NCBI GenBank assembly: GCA_963803735.1
Contig: CAWDNV010000011.1
Span: 682,001-746,000 of the forward strand
Direction: 5' to 3'
DNA: 64,000 nt
From: Palsa-189 sp963803735
GTDB taxonomy: Bacteria > Acidobacteriota > Terriglobia > Acidiferrales > UBA7541
Positions 18,321 to 27,712 of the stretch are shown here, piece by piece. Made by a program: the position numbers and the translations under genes. Numbering within the stretch: the first letter of the stretch is position 1; the number at the start of each line of letters is the position of its first letter. Below the pieces are notes generated by a model. The model was not told the DNA's origin and made no database searches. It worked only from the letters and a program-made list of their open reading frames with translations.

Positions 18321-19428
18321 TTAACTCGATTTCTTCGGCATGAGCGGCACTTGCTTAAAAAAGTGCGACGGGTCGGCTCCAGGCCGCGGGCGGAACTTCT
18401 GCGGCCGCCCTCCGAAAACTTCAGCGGTGTAGAGATTGCCTTCGCTGTCTGACGAAAATTGGTGCACGGCCCAGAAGAGTCCCGGCTCGGTGCCGTGTGT
18501 GCCCCAGGCATACAAGAGATGGCCTTGCAGATCGTATTTCAAAAATTTATCGAGCGGACCCGAAAAGGCCCAGAGGTAGCCATCGTCGCTAATTCGAATG
18601 TGATAGGGCTGCGCGATATTGGGAAACTGGTCCAGGTATTTGCCGTTTTCATCGAAGACCTGAACACGGTTGTTGGCCCGATCGGAAACGTACACGCGGC
18701 GATTCCGATCGACGGTGATCGAATGCGGCGTATTGAACTGGCCGTTTCCCGTGCCGGGAGTTCCCCAAGTCAGCAGAAACTTTCCGTTTTTGTCGAACTT
18801 TACGACGCGCGTATTGCCATAACCATCGCTGATGAAGAATGTGCCGTCCGGCAGCCAGGCAATGTCGGTAGGACGCTTGAAATGCTTGTCGTCATTGCCT
18901 GGTTCGTCCCGCACGCCGAGAGTCATGAGCAGCTTCTTGCCATCATTGGTGAATTTGAAGACCTGATGATGGATGTCGTCAACCACCCAAACGTTGTGCT
19001 CAGGATCATATGGACTGATCAACACCGAGTGCGGCCCGCGGCCATCCTCGAAAAGATGATCCCATTGCGTCCATGCCTCGATCAGCTTGCCGTCGGCATC
19101 AACAATGGCGATGCAATTCTTGAACACTGGCGTCAGGCCTGTGGCCGCCAGCCCAAGGGAGCCCGAGAAACCATTGAAATTGCGAGGCAGTTTATCCGGG
19201 AGCTTCAATTCGCCGCGGTTAGCGATGAAGATTCTGTTCGGGTGTTTCGGCGAAGACGCCACCGGTCGATCCCCAAATGTATCCCTTGTCGGGCAACGGC
19301 TTCGGCCAGCCCTGAACCGCTTCGTAAGGGCCGGTCCGGTCGTCCCCGCCTTTCTCTTGGCTGAAAGCGGGCGCGCAAAGCAGACTCGAGCCGATTATCG
19401 CAACGAAAGAGAGAAGGGTTAGACGCAT
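18321..19428 (-). CDS. Secreted NHL-repeat beta-propeller protein, one frameshift
   Basis: From ATG 19428 (GGAAGG just upstream) the signal peptide LTLLSFVAIIGSSLLCAPAFS is followed by GPYEAVQGWPKPLPDKGYIW and GSTGGVFAETP. One extra C at about 19247 breaks the frame, and NRIFIANRGELKLP continues. The body is a six-bladed NHL propeller with repeated units such as NVWVVDDIHHQVFKFTNDGK, TFFISDGYGNTRVVKFDKNG and RVYVSDRANNRVQVFDENGK. It is close in design to the propeller at 26636 and to the peptidyl-alpha-hydroxyglycine lyase-like family, though the ligands of that enzyme cannot be confirmed by eye. It starts directly behind the amidohydrolase on the same strand. Confidence 0.82.
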
Positions 19429-19446
19429 GGCAACCTTCCTTTCCAC

Positions 19447-20569
19447 CTAAACTTTGAATCGCGGCAAAAGCGGGAGCGCGTTCTGGCCTCGATTTTTTCG
19501 AGATCGGCGGCACTAAAAACACCACACGCTTTCAGATCCCTGATCTGGTCCGCGGCCGTTAGGTACGGGAAATCCGTTCCGAACAAAATATGCGAGATCG
19601 GGATGAACTTACTCAAAGCCGACATGGCTTCGGGATTCGTCGTCCACGCCGTGTCGTAGTAAAACTTGCCGGCCGCAGGCGCAAATCCTCGCGGGAAATT
19701 GCGCAGGCAAATTTGGGGGTCTTAGCCAGCGCCTCGAAGCGCTCTACCAGATACGGCATCGTGCCTCCCCCGTGCGAAAAAATCATCCGAATGTCGGGGC
19801 AGCGCGCGGCAGTGCCGTTGAAGAGCACGTTGGAAATGGCGCGAGTAGTATCCGTGCCCCACTCGATCGTGCCCTCAGCGATATTGGGCAAAAGATTCCT
19901 GCAGCAATTTGCGGTGTTGGGATGCGTGAAGAGAATCGCCTTGCGGCGGTTGAGTTCATCGAAAACCGGGTCGAACGCCTTATCGCCGAGCCACTTGTCT
20001 CCGTAGACGGTGAACAGAGCGATGCCGTCGGCCTTGAGTGTGCCGAGGGCGTAATCAATCTCGCGGAGCGCGGCATCCACATTGGGCAGCGGCACTGCTG
20101 CGAATAGTCCGAACCGGCCGGGATGATCCGTCACAACCCGGGCGAAGTATTCATTGCACTCACGCGTCAATCCCACCGCTTTCGATACATCCGCGAAGGG
20201 ATCGGCCTGGGGCGCAATGGAGCACATGACCGCAGCCACTCCGTTTCGCTCCATGTCCATGAGCGTGTTGTCGATTGTCCAGTTGGCAGAGTTGGCAGCG
20301 TTTGCGAACGCCTTGGCCCCGAACGCCTGAATCAAGGCCGGGGGAGTGAGGTGATAGTGGACATCAATGCGTCCGGCCTTTGCACCGCGTACCGCCGGCG
20401 CGCTCTGCGCGCTCAATTGCGACAAAAACGGGGATGAGGAGAACACCGCACCTGCGCCGGCGACGAGAACGGACTCGACAAACTTCCGCCGTGAAGTCTG
20501 GAAATGCGAAGGACAATCCGAGTCACGCTTCGGCAGGTCAGCAGACAATTTGTCGGTGTGTTTGCGCAT
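19447..20569 (-). CDS. Tat-exported amidohydrolase (amidohydrolase_2, ACMSD-like), two frameshifts
   Basis: The N-terminus has a twin-arginine signal (SRRKFVESVLVAGAGAVFSS, arginines 27-28), so the folded metalloenzyme should be exported. The barrel starts with DVHYHLTP (His71, His73 as metal ligands) and includes ILFTHPNTANCC and MIFSHGGGTMPYLVERF, typical of the decarboxylase/hydrolase group containing 2-amino-3-carboxymuconate-semialdehyde decarboxylase. At about 19665 the frame shifts and the next frame supplies KFYYDTAWTTNPEAMSAL and the metal-binding ILFGTDFPYL. Near 19487 a missing base hides the normal C-terminus, which would read NALPLLPRFKV and stop at 19447. The substrate is unknown; aromatic or carboxylated ring compounds are usual for the family. 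Confidence 0.82.
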
Positions 20570-20602
20570 GACGCGCTCGCCTCGAAGCGGAGTCGGACGG
20601 CG

Positions 20603-21031
20603 CTAGCGTTCCGTCGTGCGCTCGTCGCCGGCCTGATGGAAAGTGAGTTCCTTGCCGTTCGAGGTCAGTTTCCCGTCGCCGTCACGAATGTAGCCATTCG
20701 GCGCGCCGCTCTTGGTTCCGTGGAACGTGATGGTGATCGGGTCTCCGGCTTTCAGGCTGGTTCGTGTCCACCCGGCGCGCGTCATCCACAGGGGATTGTA
20801 AAGCTCGATGGTCCAGTGCTGCATTTCGCCCTTGTCATCCTTGGCATCGAAATGAAGCAGGCAATGCGGATTGTTCCAGTCCAGACTCGTTACGGTACCG
20901 TCGAGGGTGAGCGATTTGGACATATCGTATGCGGCCGAGCCGTGATGGGCGAAAACGGCCCCGGGGCCAATAGCAACCAGCGCGGTTATGGCGCAACAGG
21001 CTAGAACTGTATTCTTCGTTGTGAAGTGCAT
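20603..21031 (-). CDS. DUF6152-family secreted protein (copy 2)
   Basis: 142 residues. The signal peptide ends GPGAVFA and the predicted mature chain starts HHGSAAYDMSKSLTLDG. Hallmarks are GTVTSLDWNNPHCLLHFDA with the conserved NPH, HWTIELYNPLWMTRAGW, and LKAGDPITITFHGTKSGAPN. The start ATG 21031 is preceded by GAGGAGG. It is the last gene of a minus-strand run 22943-20603 with two GIW proteins upstream, and is followed 34 nt later by the Tat amidohydrolase start, so all may be co-transcribed. Function unknown. Confidence 0.88.
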   Translation of the reverse strand: MHFTTKNTVLACCAITALVAIGPGAVFAHHGSAAYDMSKSLTLDGTVTSLDWNNPHCLLHFDAKDDKGEMQHWTIELYNPLWMTRAGWTRTSLKAGDPITITFHGTKSGAPNGYIRDGDGKLTSNGKELTFHQAGDERTTER

Positions 21032-21070
21032 TTCGCGGAACCTCCTCGCGCAACTATCAATTGCCAGCGA

Positions 21071-21874
21071 CTACTTAGGGGCCGGTTTGTCCTTGTCGTT
21101 TTGCTGGATGATTTCCGATTTGAAATTCTCCTGGTTCGTGGGAATACAGAAGGATTCCCCAAACTCCCAGGTCGGCTGCAGCGTGAAGTTCACTCCCATA
21201 TGCCAGGGCTGCGTGTACGTTTTGGGATCGTCGATAGTGATATCGAGCTGCATGTGGTTCGCGTCGGCGCGATGGAAGCGCTCGATCACGTGAAGCGCTT
21301 CGCTGTGTGGATATCCTGCTCCATTCAGCCAGGTCTTGTCATTGAAGCTAGTCGTATCCACGACGAGATCGTTCCCGTCCCAATGTCCCACGGAAAATCC
21401 CATCCATAGCGGATCGGAATCTTCCGGCGGCTTCCGGCCGTCCATCCAGACAGTGCGAAATGTGTGTATCGACTCGTAGAAAATCATGATCCGCGCCGGT
21501 GTCTGCATCATTTCAATCGAATAGCCTCCGATCCCGTAGATATGCGGCAAGCCGGGCGGCTCGCAGCGAAACGTCGGATCGGCGCTGATCGTACGATCGC
21601 TCTTCAACTCCGCGGTATTGGCACTGAATCTGGTCTGGCCCTCCGGAGTCAGCGGAGCGACCGTTCCTTTCACGCGCAAGCCTCCTCCTACTCCGCCGAA
21701 CCATAGACCGGTAAAGTCGCGCGGGCGCAGCGCGGGCTCTGTTTTTGCGGTCTGGGCCGGGGCAGACGCTTGCGCATGCATGGAGACCGCGGACGCGAAC
21801 GCAATCAAGAGCGCGGCCAATACGATAGCCCGTTCACAAAAGAAACCGAACGCATGCGCATTATTGCGTGGCAT
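21071..21874 (-). CDS. GIW-family secreted protein (divergent)
   Basis: 267 residues with a signal peptide (AIVLAALLIAFASAVSMHAQ). The mature N-terminus reads LRPRDFTGLWFGGVGGG, a variant of the GIW signature. The shared C-terminal block is clear: GHWDGNDLVVDTTSFNDKTW, PHSEALHVIERFHRAD and TIDDPKTYTQPWHM. A single motif CEPPGLPHIYG corresponds to the CxxPGIPR motif of the B type. It sits 39 nt upstream of DUF6152 copy 2 on the same strand. No catalytic motif is recognisable. Confidence 0.85.
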   Translation of the reverse strand: MPRNNAHAFGFFCERAIVLAALLIAFASAVSMHAQASAPAQTAKTEPALRPRDFTGLWFGGVGGGLRVKGTVAPLTPEGQTRFSANTAELKSDRTISADPTFRCEPPGLPHIYGIGGYSIEMMQTPARIMIFYESIHTFRTVWMDGRKPPEDSDPLWMGFSVGHWDGNDLVVDTTSFNDKTWLNGAGYPHSEALHVIERFHRADANHMQLDITIDDPKTYTQPWHMGVNFTLQPTWEFGESFCIPTNQENFKSEIIQQNDKDKPAPK

Positions 21875-21986
21875 TGAGTTGACCTACTGGATGCAGCTTC
21901 GCTGGATGCTACTGCGGCCCGTCGTCGGGGTCAAGAGAAGCTCACCCGCTAAGATCAGTCTGATCCACAGGGAACGAGTCCAAAGC

Positions 21987-22943
21987 CTACTTGGCTTTAT
22001 CGGCAGGTTTGCCTAGATCCTCGGAGGCGGGCTCGCCATAGAATTCGTTATATTCCTTGATCTGAGAGGGCGAGCATTCCTGCTCAAAGAAATCGAAGCT
22101 GGGTGATTGCAATCTTAAGGACAAACGGTCCAGCGCGACCCAAGGCTTCGTGTAATACTTCGGGTCATCCACAATGATGGTCATTTCCAGGTGTTTTGCG
22201 TCCACGCGGTGATAGCGTTCGATCACGTGCAAAGCGGTGCTATGCGGCCGGCCGGCGTTATCGAGCCAGGTCTTGTCGTTGAATCCGTTCGACTCGGCCT
22301 CGAACGTATAATCATCGATCCATTTGCCCACCGAGTATCCCCACCATCTTGACTCCGAAAGGTCCGGCATATAACTCCAGCTCGGGTCCTCGGCGTTCTT
22401 GGGGAGCTCTCGCCCGTCGGTCCAGATCACGCGCCATTTTTTGTTGAATTCGTACAGGATGACCACATTACTCGCATTCTGCATGATCCAACTCGTTCGG
22501 AAATTATGAAGAGCGACGCGCGGAAATCCCTGGGGATCACATCCAGGCATTGGATCATTTGTTTGCACAGGCGGAACTTGTCTGTAACCGAAGGTCGGCT
22601 TGTTGGCCATGTACGCTTTCTGGCCTTCGGGGGTAAAAGGCGGTTCGTGCCCCGGCTTGCCATCTGCCGGTATTGCTTTCGCCCCATCCGCCCCCACGTC
22701 GTCCGCTAAGGAACGCGCCGGTTCCCAAATGCCGGACAAATCGCGGCGCGGAGCAGGCCCGGGCTTCTCATTCGGGACGTCAGGGTCGTAAACCGCTCCG
22801 GGTTCCCGCGTGAAAGGGATTACCACGGTCTGTGCATGGGCGAGAGGCGCGAAGATCATTGCCGAAATTACGAATACCGCCACGCGCGTGATTAAGAGAG
22901 AACCTAAACGGGTTGACATCGCGACATGCTTTTCCGTTTGCAT
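21987..22943 (-). CDS. GIW-family secreted protein (divergent)
   Basis: 318 residues; an alternative ATG lies at 22919. The hydrophobic segment SLLITRVAVFVISAMIFAPL ends at LAHAQ, the probable cleavage site. The mature protein reads PAPRRDLSGIWEPARSLADD, then CDPQGFPRVALHNFRTS and the shared block WGYSVGKWIDD, NGFNDKTWLDNAGRPHSTAL, HVIERYHRVD and VDDPKYYTKPW. The C-terminus has a Cys in EQECSPSQIKEYNEF. Of the paralogues it is closest to the gene at 21071, 112 nt downstream. Function unknown. Confidence 0.85.
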   Translation of the reverse strand: MQTEKHVAMSTRLGSLLITRVAVFVISAMIFAPLAHAQTVVIPFTREPGAVYDPDVPNEKPGPAPRRDLSGIWEPARSLADDVGADGAKAIPADGKPGHEPPFTPEGQKAYMANKPTFGYRQVPPVQTNDPMPGCDPQGFPRVALHNFRTSWIMQNASNVVILYEFNKKWRVIWTDGRELPKNAEDPSWSYMPDLSESRWWGYSVGKWIDDYTFEAESNGFNDKTWLDNAGRPHSTALHVIERYHRVDAKHLEMTIIVDDPKYYTKPWVALDRLSLRLQSPSFDFFEQECSPSQIKEYNEFYGEPASEDLGKPADKAK

Positions 22944-23025
22944 CTTGAGCTTCTCGCTTGCTGCGCCGCCTCAAACGCGCTTAGGCGTGCAGTCACACCT
23001 GCCGATATTTCTCGGGAAGCGCCTC

Positions 23026-23505
23026 TTACGGTTTGGAATTCTCTACGGGATTGGCGCCCTCAGGTTTAGTTCCCTCGGGTTGAGCTCCGTCGGGCGTCGG
23101 CCCGCCCGGTTTCACGTATTCAGTTCCTGCTCCCGCCTTTAGTGTCTTACCGTCGGCAAGGACCACAGATTGAATGCTGCCGCCGGGCCTGCCGTTTCGG
23201 AGCGGCCGGAGACTGACGGTAATTTCATCCCCAGCTTTGAACGAGTCTCGTCTCCAGCCGTTTCCGATCATATTGATCGGAGCCTGAGTCTCCCCGACCC
23301 AGTGCGCCACCTGGCCAGCGTCGTCTGTTACGTCGAACCTCAGAAGGCAATGCGGATTGGCCCAAAACCATTCTGTGACTGTTCCTTTTACCGTGACGCT
23401 TTTAGTCGTATCGAAAACGGCATTCGCGTGATGCGCGAATAAAGGAGCAGACGCGACCAAAAGGCCGAGAGCCAAAACCACGGGCAGAATATGCCGATTT
23501 CGCAT
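23026..23505 (-). CDS. DUF6152-family secreted protein (copy 3) with Pro/Glu-rich tail
   Basis: ATG 23505 is chosen because GGAGG lies 8 nt upstream and the signal peptide (RHILPVVLALGLLVASAPLFA) then has normal length; the frame is open further 5'. The predicted mature chain begins HHANAVFDTTKSVTVKG. Hallmarks are GTVTEWFWANPHCLLRFDV with NPH, HWVGETQAPINMIGNGW and FKAGDEITVSLRPLRNG. Unlike the other copies it ends in a short low-complexity tail of GGPTPDG/AQPEGTKPEG type. It heads the minus-strand GIW run and is divergent from the PD40 gene at 23662, with a 156-nt shared upstream region. Confidence 0.88.
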   Translation of the reverse strand: MRNRHILPVVLALGLLVASAPLFAHHANAVFDTTKSVTVKGTVTEWFWANPHCLLRFDVTDDAGQVAHWVGETQAPINMIGNGWRRDSFKAGDEITVSLRPLRNGRPGGSIQSVVLADGKTLKAGAGTEYVKPGGPTPDGAQPEGTKPEGANPVENSKP

Positions 23506-23661
23506 TGCGATTGCCTCCATCCAAGGCGAGTTCTTGTAGGCAGAGTGTACAGCACAGCCGCCGGCGAATGGAACAGGATTCACTGCCACGGCCGGCCGAG
23601 GAGTGCTGTACAATGCGCTTATTCCATCCGGTGCAGGTTGTCTCCATATCTGGAGGCCAAA

Positions 23662-25539
23662 GTGAAAACGAAGATGAAAATGAAATTCGTGGCCTTTTCT
23701 ATCGGCTTGGCATTCGCGGCAGCGCTATCGTTGCATGCTGGGCCAAAGCAAACCATGCTCATGAACCGTCTCGGGCCTTCCCAGATGACGCTCTACATCG
23801 CCAACGCCGATGGCTCCGGCGAACATCCGCTCTTTCCCTCCTCCGGATTCGACTACAACGCATCGTTTTCGCCCGACGGTAAATGGATTGTGTTTACCTC
23901 CGAGCGCAACGGCTCCGGGCAAGCCGATCTTTATCGCGTGCGCGTGGATGGCTCCGGACTCGAGCGCCTCACCGACGATCCGGCGCTGGACGATCAGGCG
24001 GCATTTTCTCCCGACGGGAATCAGGTGGCGTTTGTCTCAACGCGCGGCGCACATACGGCCAACATCTGGATTCTGGATCTCAAGACGCGCAAGCTGCGCA
24101 ATTTGACGGGCGGTCCCGCTTTGCAGGCGCAGCCCGGCAAATTGGACGGCTTTTTCCGGCCCGTGTGGTCGCCTGACGGGCAATGGATTGCGTTTTCATC
24201 GGACCGCAATTTCGATTTCAAGCCGCACGAATTTCCGCAGCCGGGATGGGAGCATCCGCAGGAGTTGAGCATCTACATCATCCATCCGGACGGCCAGGGT
24301 TTGCGCAGGTTGACGATGAAGGAAGGCGCTTCCGATGGATCGCCCAAGTGGTCGCCCGATAGTAAGCGCGTTGTGTTTTATGAAGTGCCCACCGCGCATA
24401 CCTTCGCGGCCCGCATTTACGCGCAGGGGATGGTCACTTCGCAGATTGTCTCAGTGGATATCGCCACTGGCGCCAGGGTTGACCAGACCTCTGGCCCCGG
24501 CCTGAAAGTAGGACCGCAATACTTGAGTGCGGATAAGATCGCATATCTGATCAAGGCCGGCCCGAATGCCGGGCTCGCATTCACCTCAGGCGCGCCGGGA
24601 ATGAAGGAGATGGTGCGCAATCCGGCATGGTCGCCGGATGGCAAACAGGTGGTCTATCAGAAGGTCGATTTCACGGCGCGGCCACAAAATCAGCCGCTCT
24701 ACAGCTGGGATCCGGATATGGACGTTCAGTACACTGACGTCTTCCCCAGATTTTCTCGCGACGGCAAGCTGGCCATCAGCGACATCAGGAACCTGGCCAC
24801 AACGTCAACCGCGTCGATCTCTGTGATGAATGCGGACGGGTCCGGCAAGAAAGTGGTCTTCTCGGACAAGAACGGAGCGGCCTTCGTGCCCACATGGTCT
24901 CCCGACGGGCAGTGGATCGCTTTCGGATTCGGAGGATTTTTCGGCGCGCGCGAAAACACTCCAGCGAAATTGATGATGGTGCGAGCCGATGGTTCGCAAA
25001 AATCCAAGGATCTCACCAAGGGTCTGCCCAATAGCGGATTTCCGACCTGGTCGCCGGACGGGAAGAAAATCATCTACCGTGTCTGGGGAGCCGGTGAATA
25101 TGGCCTGCGTGTATTGAATCTCGACGACAGCTCGATAAAAACATTAACCACCGAACTGGATAATTTCCCGGCGTATTCGCCCAGCGGCGACCTGATCACA
25201 TTTACGCGCCGCGACGCAAAGACGCTGGACTACGATATCTTTACCATGCGCCCCGACGGCACGGACGTAAAACGATTGACCACCACGCCGGGGAACGACA
25301 GCCACTCGTCCTGGTCGCCCGACGGTAAGTACATTCTCTGGTCCAGCGGGCGCTACGGATTCAAAGACGAGGCTCCGCTGTATGACAATTCCTTCCAACC
25401 CTTCGCGCAGATTTTCATCATGAAAGCGGATGGTTCCGACCAGCACGCGCTCACCTATAGCCGTTGGGAAGATTCCATGCCGGCTATCGTGCCGCCCTCG
25501 GCACAGAAAAGCACGCTGACCCGCGCGTCTTCGCGGTAA
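23662..25539 (+). CDS. Secreted TolB/PD40-repeat beta-propeller protein
   Basis: GTG 23662 follows GGAGG; an ATG at 23674 is the alternative. A signal peptide (KFVAFSIGLAFAAALSLHAG) leads into about 600 residues with repeated PD40 blades carrying the core SFSPDGKWIVF, AAFSPDGNQVAFVS, VWSPDGQWIAFSSDRN, TWSPDGKKIIYRVW and SSWSPDGKYILWSS, spread over two propeller-sized halves. These repeats are known from TolB and from the N-terminal propellers of prolyl oligopeptidases; no peptidase domain follows here. A binding or scaffolding role in the periplasm is likely. It is followed 62 nt later by the Tat hydrolase gene. Confidence 0.88.
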   Translation: MKTKMKMKFVAFSIGLAFAAALSLHAGPKQTMLMNRLGPSQMTLYIANADGSGEHPLFPSSGFDYNASFSPDGKWIVFTSERNGSGQADLYRVRVDGSGLERLTDDPALDDQAAFSPDGNQVAFVSTRGAHTANIWILDLKTRKLRNLTGGPALQAQPGKLDGFFRPVWSPDGQWIAFSSDRNFDFKPHEFPQPGWEHPQELSIYIIHPDGQGLRRLTMKEGASDGSPKWSPDSKRVVFYEVPTAHTFAARIYAQGMVTSQIVSVDIATGARVDQTSGPGLKVGPQYLSADKIAYLIKAGPNAGLAFTSGAPGMKEMVRNPAWSPDGKQVVYQKVDFTARPQNQPLYSWDPDMDVQYTDVFPRFSRDGKLAISDIRNLATTSTASISVMNADGSGKKVVFSDKNGAAFVPTWSPDGQWIAFGFGGFFGARENTPAKLMMVRADGSQKSKDLTKGLPNSGFPTWSPDGKKIIYRVWGAGEYGLRVLNLDDSSIKTLTTELDNFPAYSPSGDLITFTRRDAKTLDYDIFTMRPDGTDVKRLTTTPGNDSHSSWSPDGKYILWSSGRYGFKDEAPLYDNSFQPFAQIFIMKADGSDQHALTYSRWEDSMPAIVPPSAQKSTLTRASSR

Positions 25540-25601
25540 ACCCGGCCTTGCATCCCGGCAAGTGAACGTGTACTTACAGAGATCTCCGGAGGGTCGAAGT
25601 T

Positions 25602-26624
25602 ATGGCCGATGACAGCCGTAGAGAAATTCTCAAGAAAGCCGCTGCTTTGGGACTTGGCGCTATTGTTTCGACTCAGGATGCGCTCGCTCGCACCGAGCGG
25701 TTGTCGGAACAAACTGATCGGCTGCCGGGACAAACGGATCAGAGAGCAGCCACGGCGGACTTTTTCCCGGGCTTCAAGCGGCTCACGAAACAAACCTCAG
25801 GCGCAACGATCAACTTTGTAACCGCCGGAAGCGGGCCGCCGCTTTTGCTTCTCCATGGCTATCCGGAAACACACCTCATGTGGCGCAAGGTTGCGCCTCA
25901 ACTCGCGAAAAAGTTCACCGTAGTGGCCGCCGATCTTCGCGGCTATGGCGACAGCAGCAAGCCTGCCGGTGGCGGAGATCATGCTGCTTATTCAAAACGC
26001 GCTATGGCTCAGGATCAGGTCGAGGTGATGAACAGCCTCGGATTCCAGAAATTTCTTATGGTGGGTCACGATCGCGGAGGGCGAGTGGCGCATCGGATGG
26101 CTCTCGACCACCCCGACAGCGTGCAAAAGCTCGCAGTACTCGATATCGTGCCCACGTACAAGGTCTTCCATACCGTCACCAAGGAACTCGCCACATCTAA
26201 TTTTCATTGGTTCTTCCTAATTCAACCGCAGCCGCTCCCGGAAACGATGATCGGCAATAGCGCCGAGTTTTGGCTCAAATCGCGCTTCAATGGTCTTCCT
26301 CCCGATGCCGTCAGCAAAGAAGCCTTTGCCGAATATCTCCGATCCTTCCGCACTCCGGAGATGATTCACGCGACTTGCGAGGACTACCGCGCGGGCGCCT
26401 CCATCGACCTGATGCATGATGATGCGGATCTGCAGCGCAAAATCAGCTGCCCGGTTTTGGCGCTGTGGGCCGAAAGAGGTGCGATGCACCGGCAGTACAA
26501 CGTTCTCGACACGTGGAAGGAGCGGGCTGCCAACGCTTCCGGCAAACCACTTCCGAGCAGCCATTTCATCGCCGAAGAGGTACCGGAAATGCTGTTGTCT
26601 GAGCTAGGCACTTTTCTCGGCTGA
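25602..26624 (+). CDS. Tat-exported alpha/beta hydrolase, fluoroacetate-dehalogenase-like
   Basis: A 340-residue alpha/beta hydrolase with a twin-arginine leader (SRREILKKAAALGLGAI, arginines 6-7). The nucleophile elbow is GHDRGGR with Asp157, the partners are Asp181 (VLDIVPTY) and His321 (SSHF), and Arg158/Arg161 match the carboxylate-binding arginines of fluoroacetate dehalogenase. His202-Trp203 (FHWFF) and Tyr262 (DYRAG) match the halide pocket His-Trp-Tyr of that enzyme. So the active site looks complete for hydrolytic dehalogenation of haloacetates, although epoxide hydrolases are the close alternative. Known enzymes are cytoplasmic; export through Tat would be unusual. The gene is preceded by GGAGG and followed 11 nt later by an NHL protein gene. 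Confidence 0.85.
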   Translation: MADDSRREILKKAAALGLGAIVSTQDALARTERLSEQTDRLPGQTDQRAATADFFPGFKRLTKQTSGATINFVTAGSGPPLLLLHGYPETHLMWRKVAPQLAKKFTVVAADLRGYGDSSKPAGGGDHAAYSKRAMAQDQVEVMNSLGFQKFLMVGHDRGGRVAHRMALDHPDSVQKLAVLDIVPTYKVFHTVTKELATSNFHWFFLIQPQPLPETMIGNSAEFWLKSRFNGLPPDAVSKEAFAEYLRSFRTPEMIHATCEDYRAGASIDLMHDDADLQRKISCPVLALWAERGAMHRQYNVLDTWKERAANASGKPLPSSHFIAEEVPEMLLSELGTFLG

Positions 26625-26635
26625 AAGGAGAGTTT

Positions 26636-27682
26636 GTGAAAACAAGCGCGCGCGGACTTAACCTGATCCTAATTGGCGCGATCGCCGCGATTCTGGGAAC
26701 GATATCCGCGGGGAGGATCCATGTCGCGGCGGCCGACATTCAGCCTACGAATTCTCTGCCCGGCCCTTATCGCACGATCGAGAATTGGGCAAAGCTTCCC
26801 GAGGGCAGGCCATGGGGGTCGACCGCGGGAGTAGCGGTCGACCGTAAAGGCAATATCTGGGTAGCCGAACGATGCGGCGCAAATAGCTGCGCAGGCTCTA
26901 AACTGGCGCCCATTTTGGAGTTTGATGCTTCGGGCAAACTTCTGACCAGCTTCGGCGCGGAGATGTTTGTCTTTCCTCACGGCATTACCGCGGACCGGGA
27001 CGGCAACATATGGGTCACTGATGGTGACGGGAAAGATGGCAAGGGCCATCAGGTTTTCAAGTTCAGCCCGGCGGGAAAAGTTTTGATGACGCTCGGCAAG
27101 GCGGGAGTGGCGGGCAACAACGAGGATACATTCAACAAGCCGTCGGCCGTTGCCATTGCGACGAACGGCGATATTTTCGTCGCGGATGGACATGGTGGAG
27201 AGAGCAACGCCCGCATCGTGAAATTCTCAAAAGACGGCAAGTTCATCATGACGTGGGGAAAAAAGGGATCGGCGCTGGGCGAACTCAACATCCCGCACGC
27301 GCTTGCCTTTGACTCCAAAGGGCGACTGTTTGTGGCGGACCGCGGCAACAATCGCATTCAGATCTTCGATCAGAACGGGAAATTTATCGATCAGTGGCAG
27401 CAGTTCAGCCGGCCTAGCGGGCTCTTTATCGACCAGAACGATGTGATTTACGTGGCGGATTCGGAGTCAGGCTCGGTTGCCAAAGATCGTGGCGCCTGGA
27501 AGAGAGGAATACGAGTCGGAAGCGCCAAAGATGGCTCCCTCAAAGCATTCATTCCTGATCCGAACGCTGATCCTAACTACACAGGGACCAGCGCAGCAGA
27601 AGGGGTTGCCGCGGACACCAAAGGCGTTATCTATGGCGCGGAGGTTGGCCCAAAGGATTTGAAGAAATACGTGAAGCAGTAG
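26636..27682 (+). CDS. Secreted NHL-repeat / amidating-lyase-like beta-propeller
   Basis: 348 residues starting at ATG 26636, with AAAGGAG upstream within the end of the preceding gene. The leader is hydrophobic (LNLILIGAIAAILGTISAG). The mature protein begins GPYRTIENWAKLPEGRPWGS, the same opening as the propeller at 18321, followed by NHL blades: GNIWVAERCGANSCAG, HGITADRDGNIWVTDGDGKD, GDIFVADGHGGESNARIVKF and GRLFVADRGNNRIQIFDQNG. The layout resembles peptidyl-alpha-hydroxyglycine alpha-amidating lyase family proteins of soil bacteria, which are mostly uncharacterised. It is probably co-transcribed with the Tat hydrolase upstream. Confidence 0.86.
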   Translation: MKTSARGLNLILIGAIAAILGTISAGRIHVAAADIQPTNSLPGPYRTIENWAKLPEGRPWGSTAGVAVDRKGNIWVAERCGANSCAGSKLAPILEFDASGKLLTSFGAEMFVFPHGITADRDGNIWVTDGDGKDGKGHQVFKFSPAGKVLMTLGKAGVAGNNEDTFNKPSAVAIATNGDIFVADGHGGESNARIVKFSKDGKFIMTWGKKGSALGELNIPHALAFDSKGRLFVADRGNNRIQIFDQNGKFIDQWQQFSRPSGLFIDQNDVIYVADSESGSVAKDRGAWKRGIRVGSAKDGSLKAFIPDPNADPNYTGTSAAEGVAADTKGVIYGAEVGPKDLKKYVKQ

Positions 27683-27712
27683 CCGGCCTTCCGCTGCGGG
27701 CGCGAGCCAACT

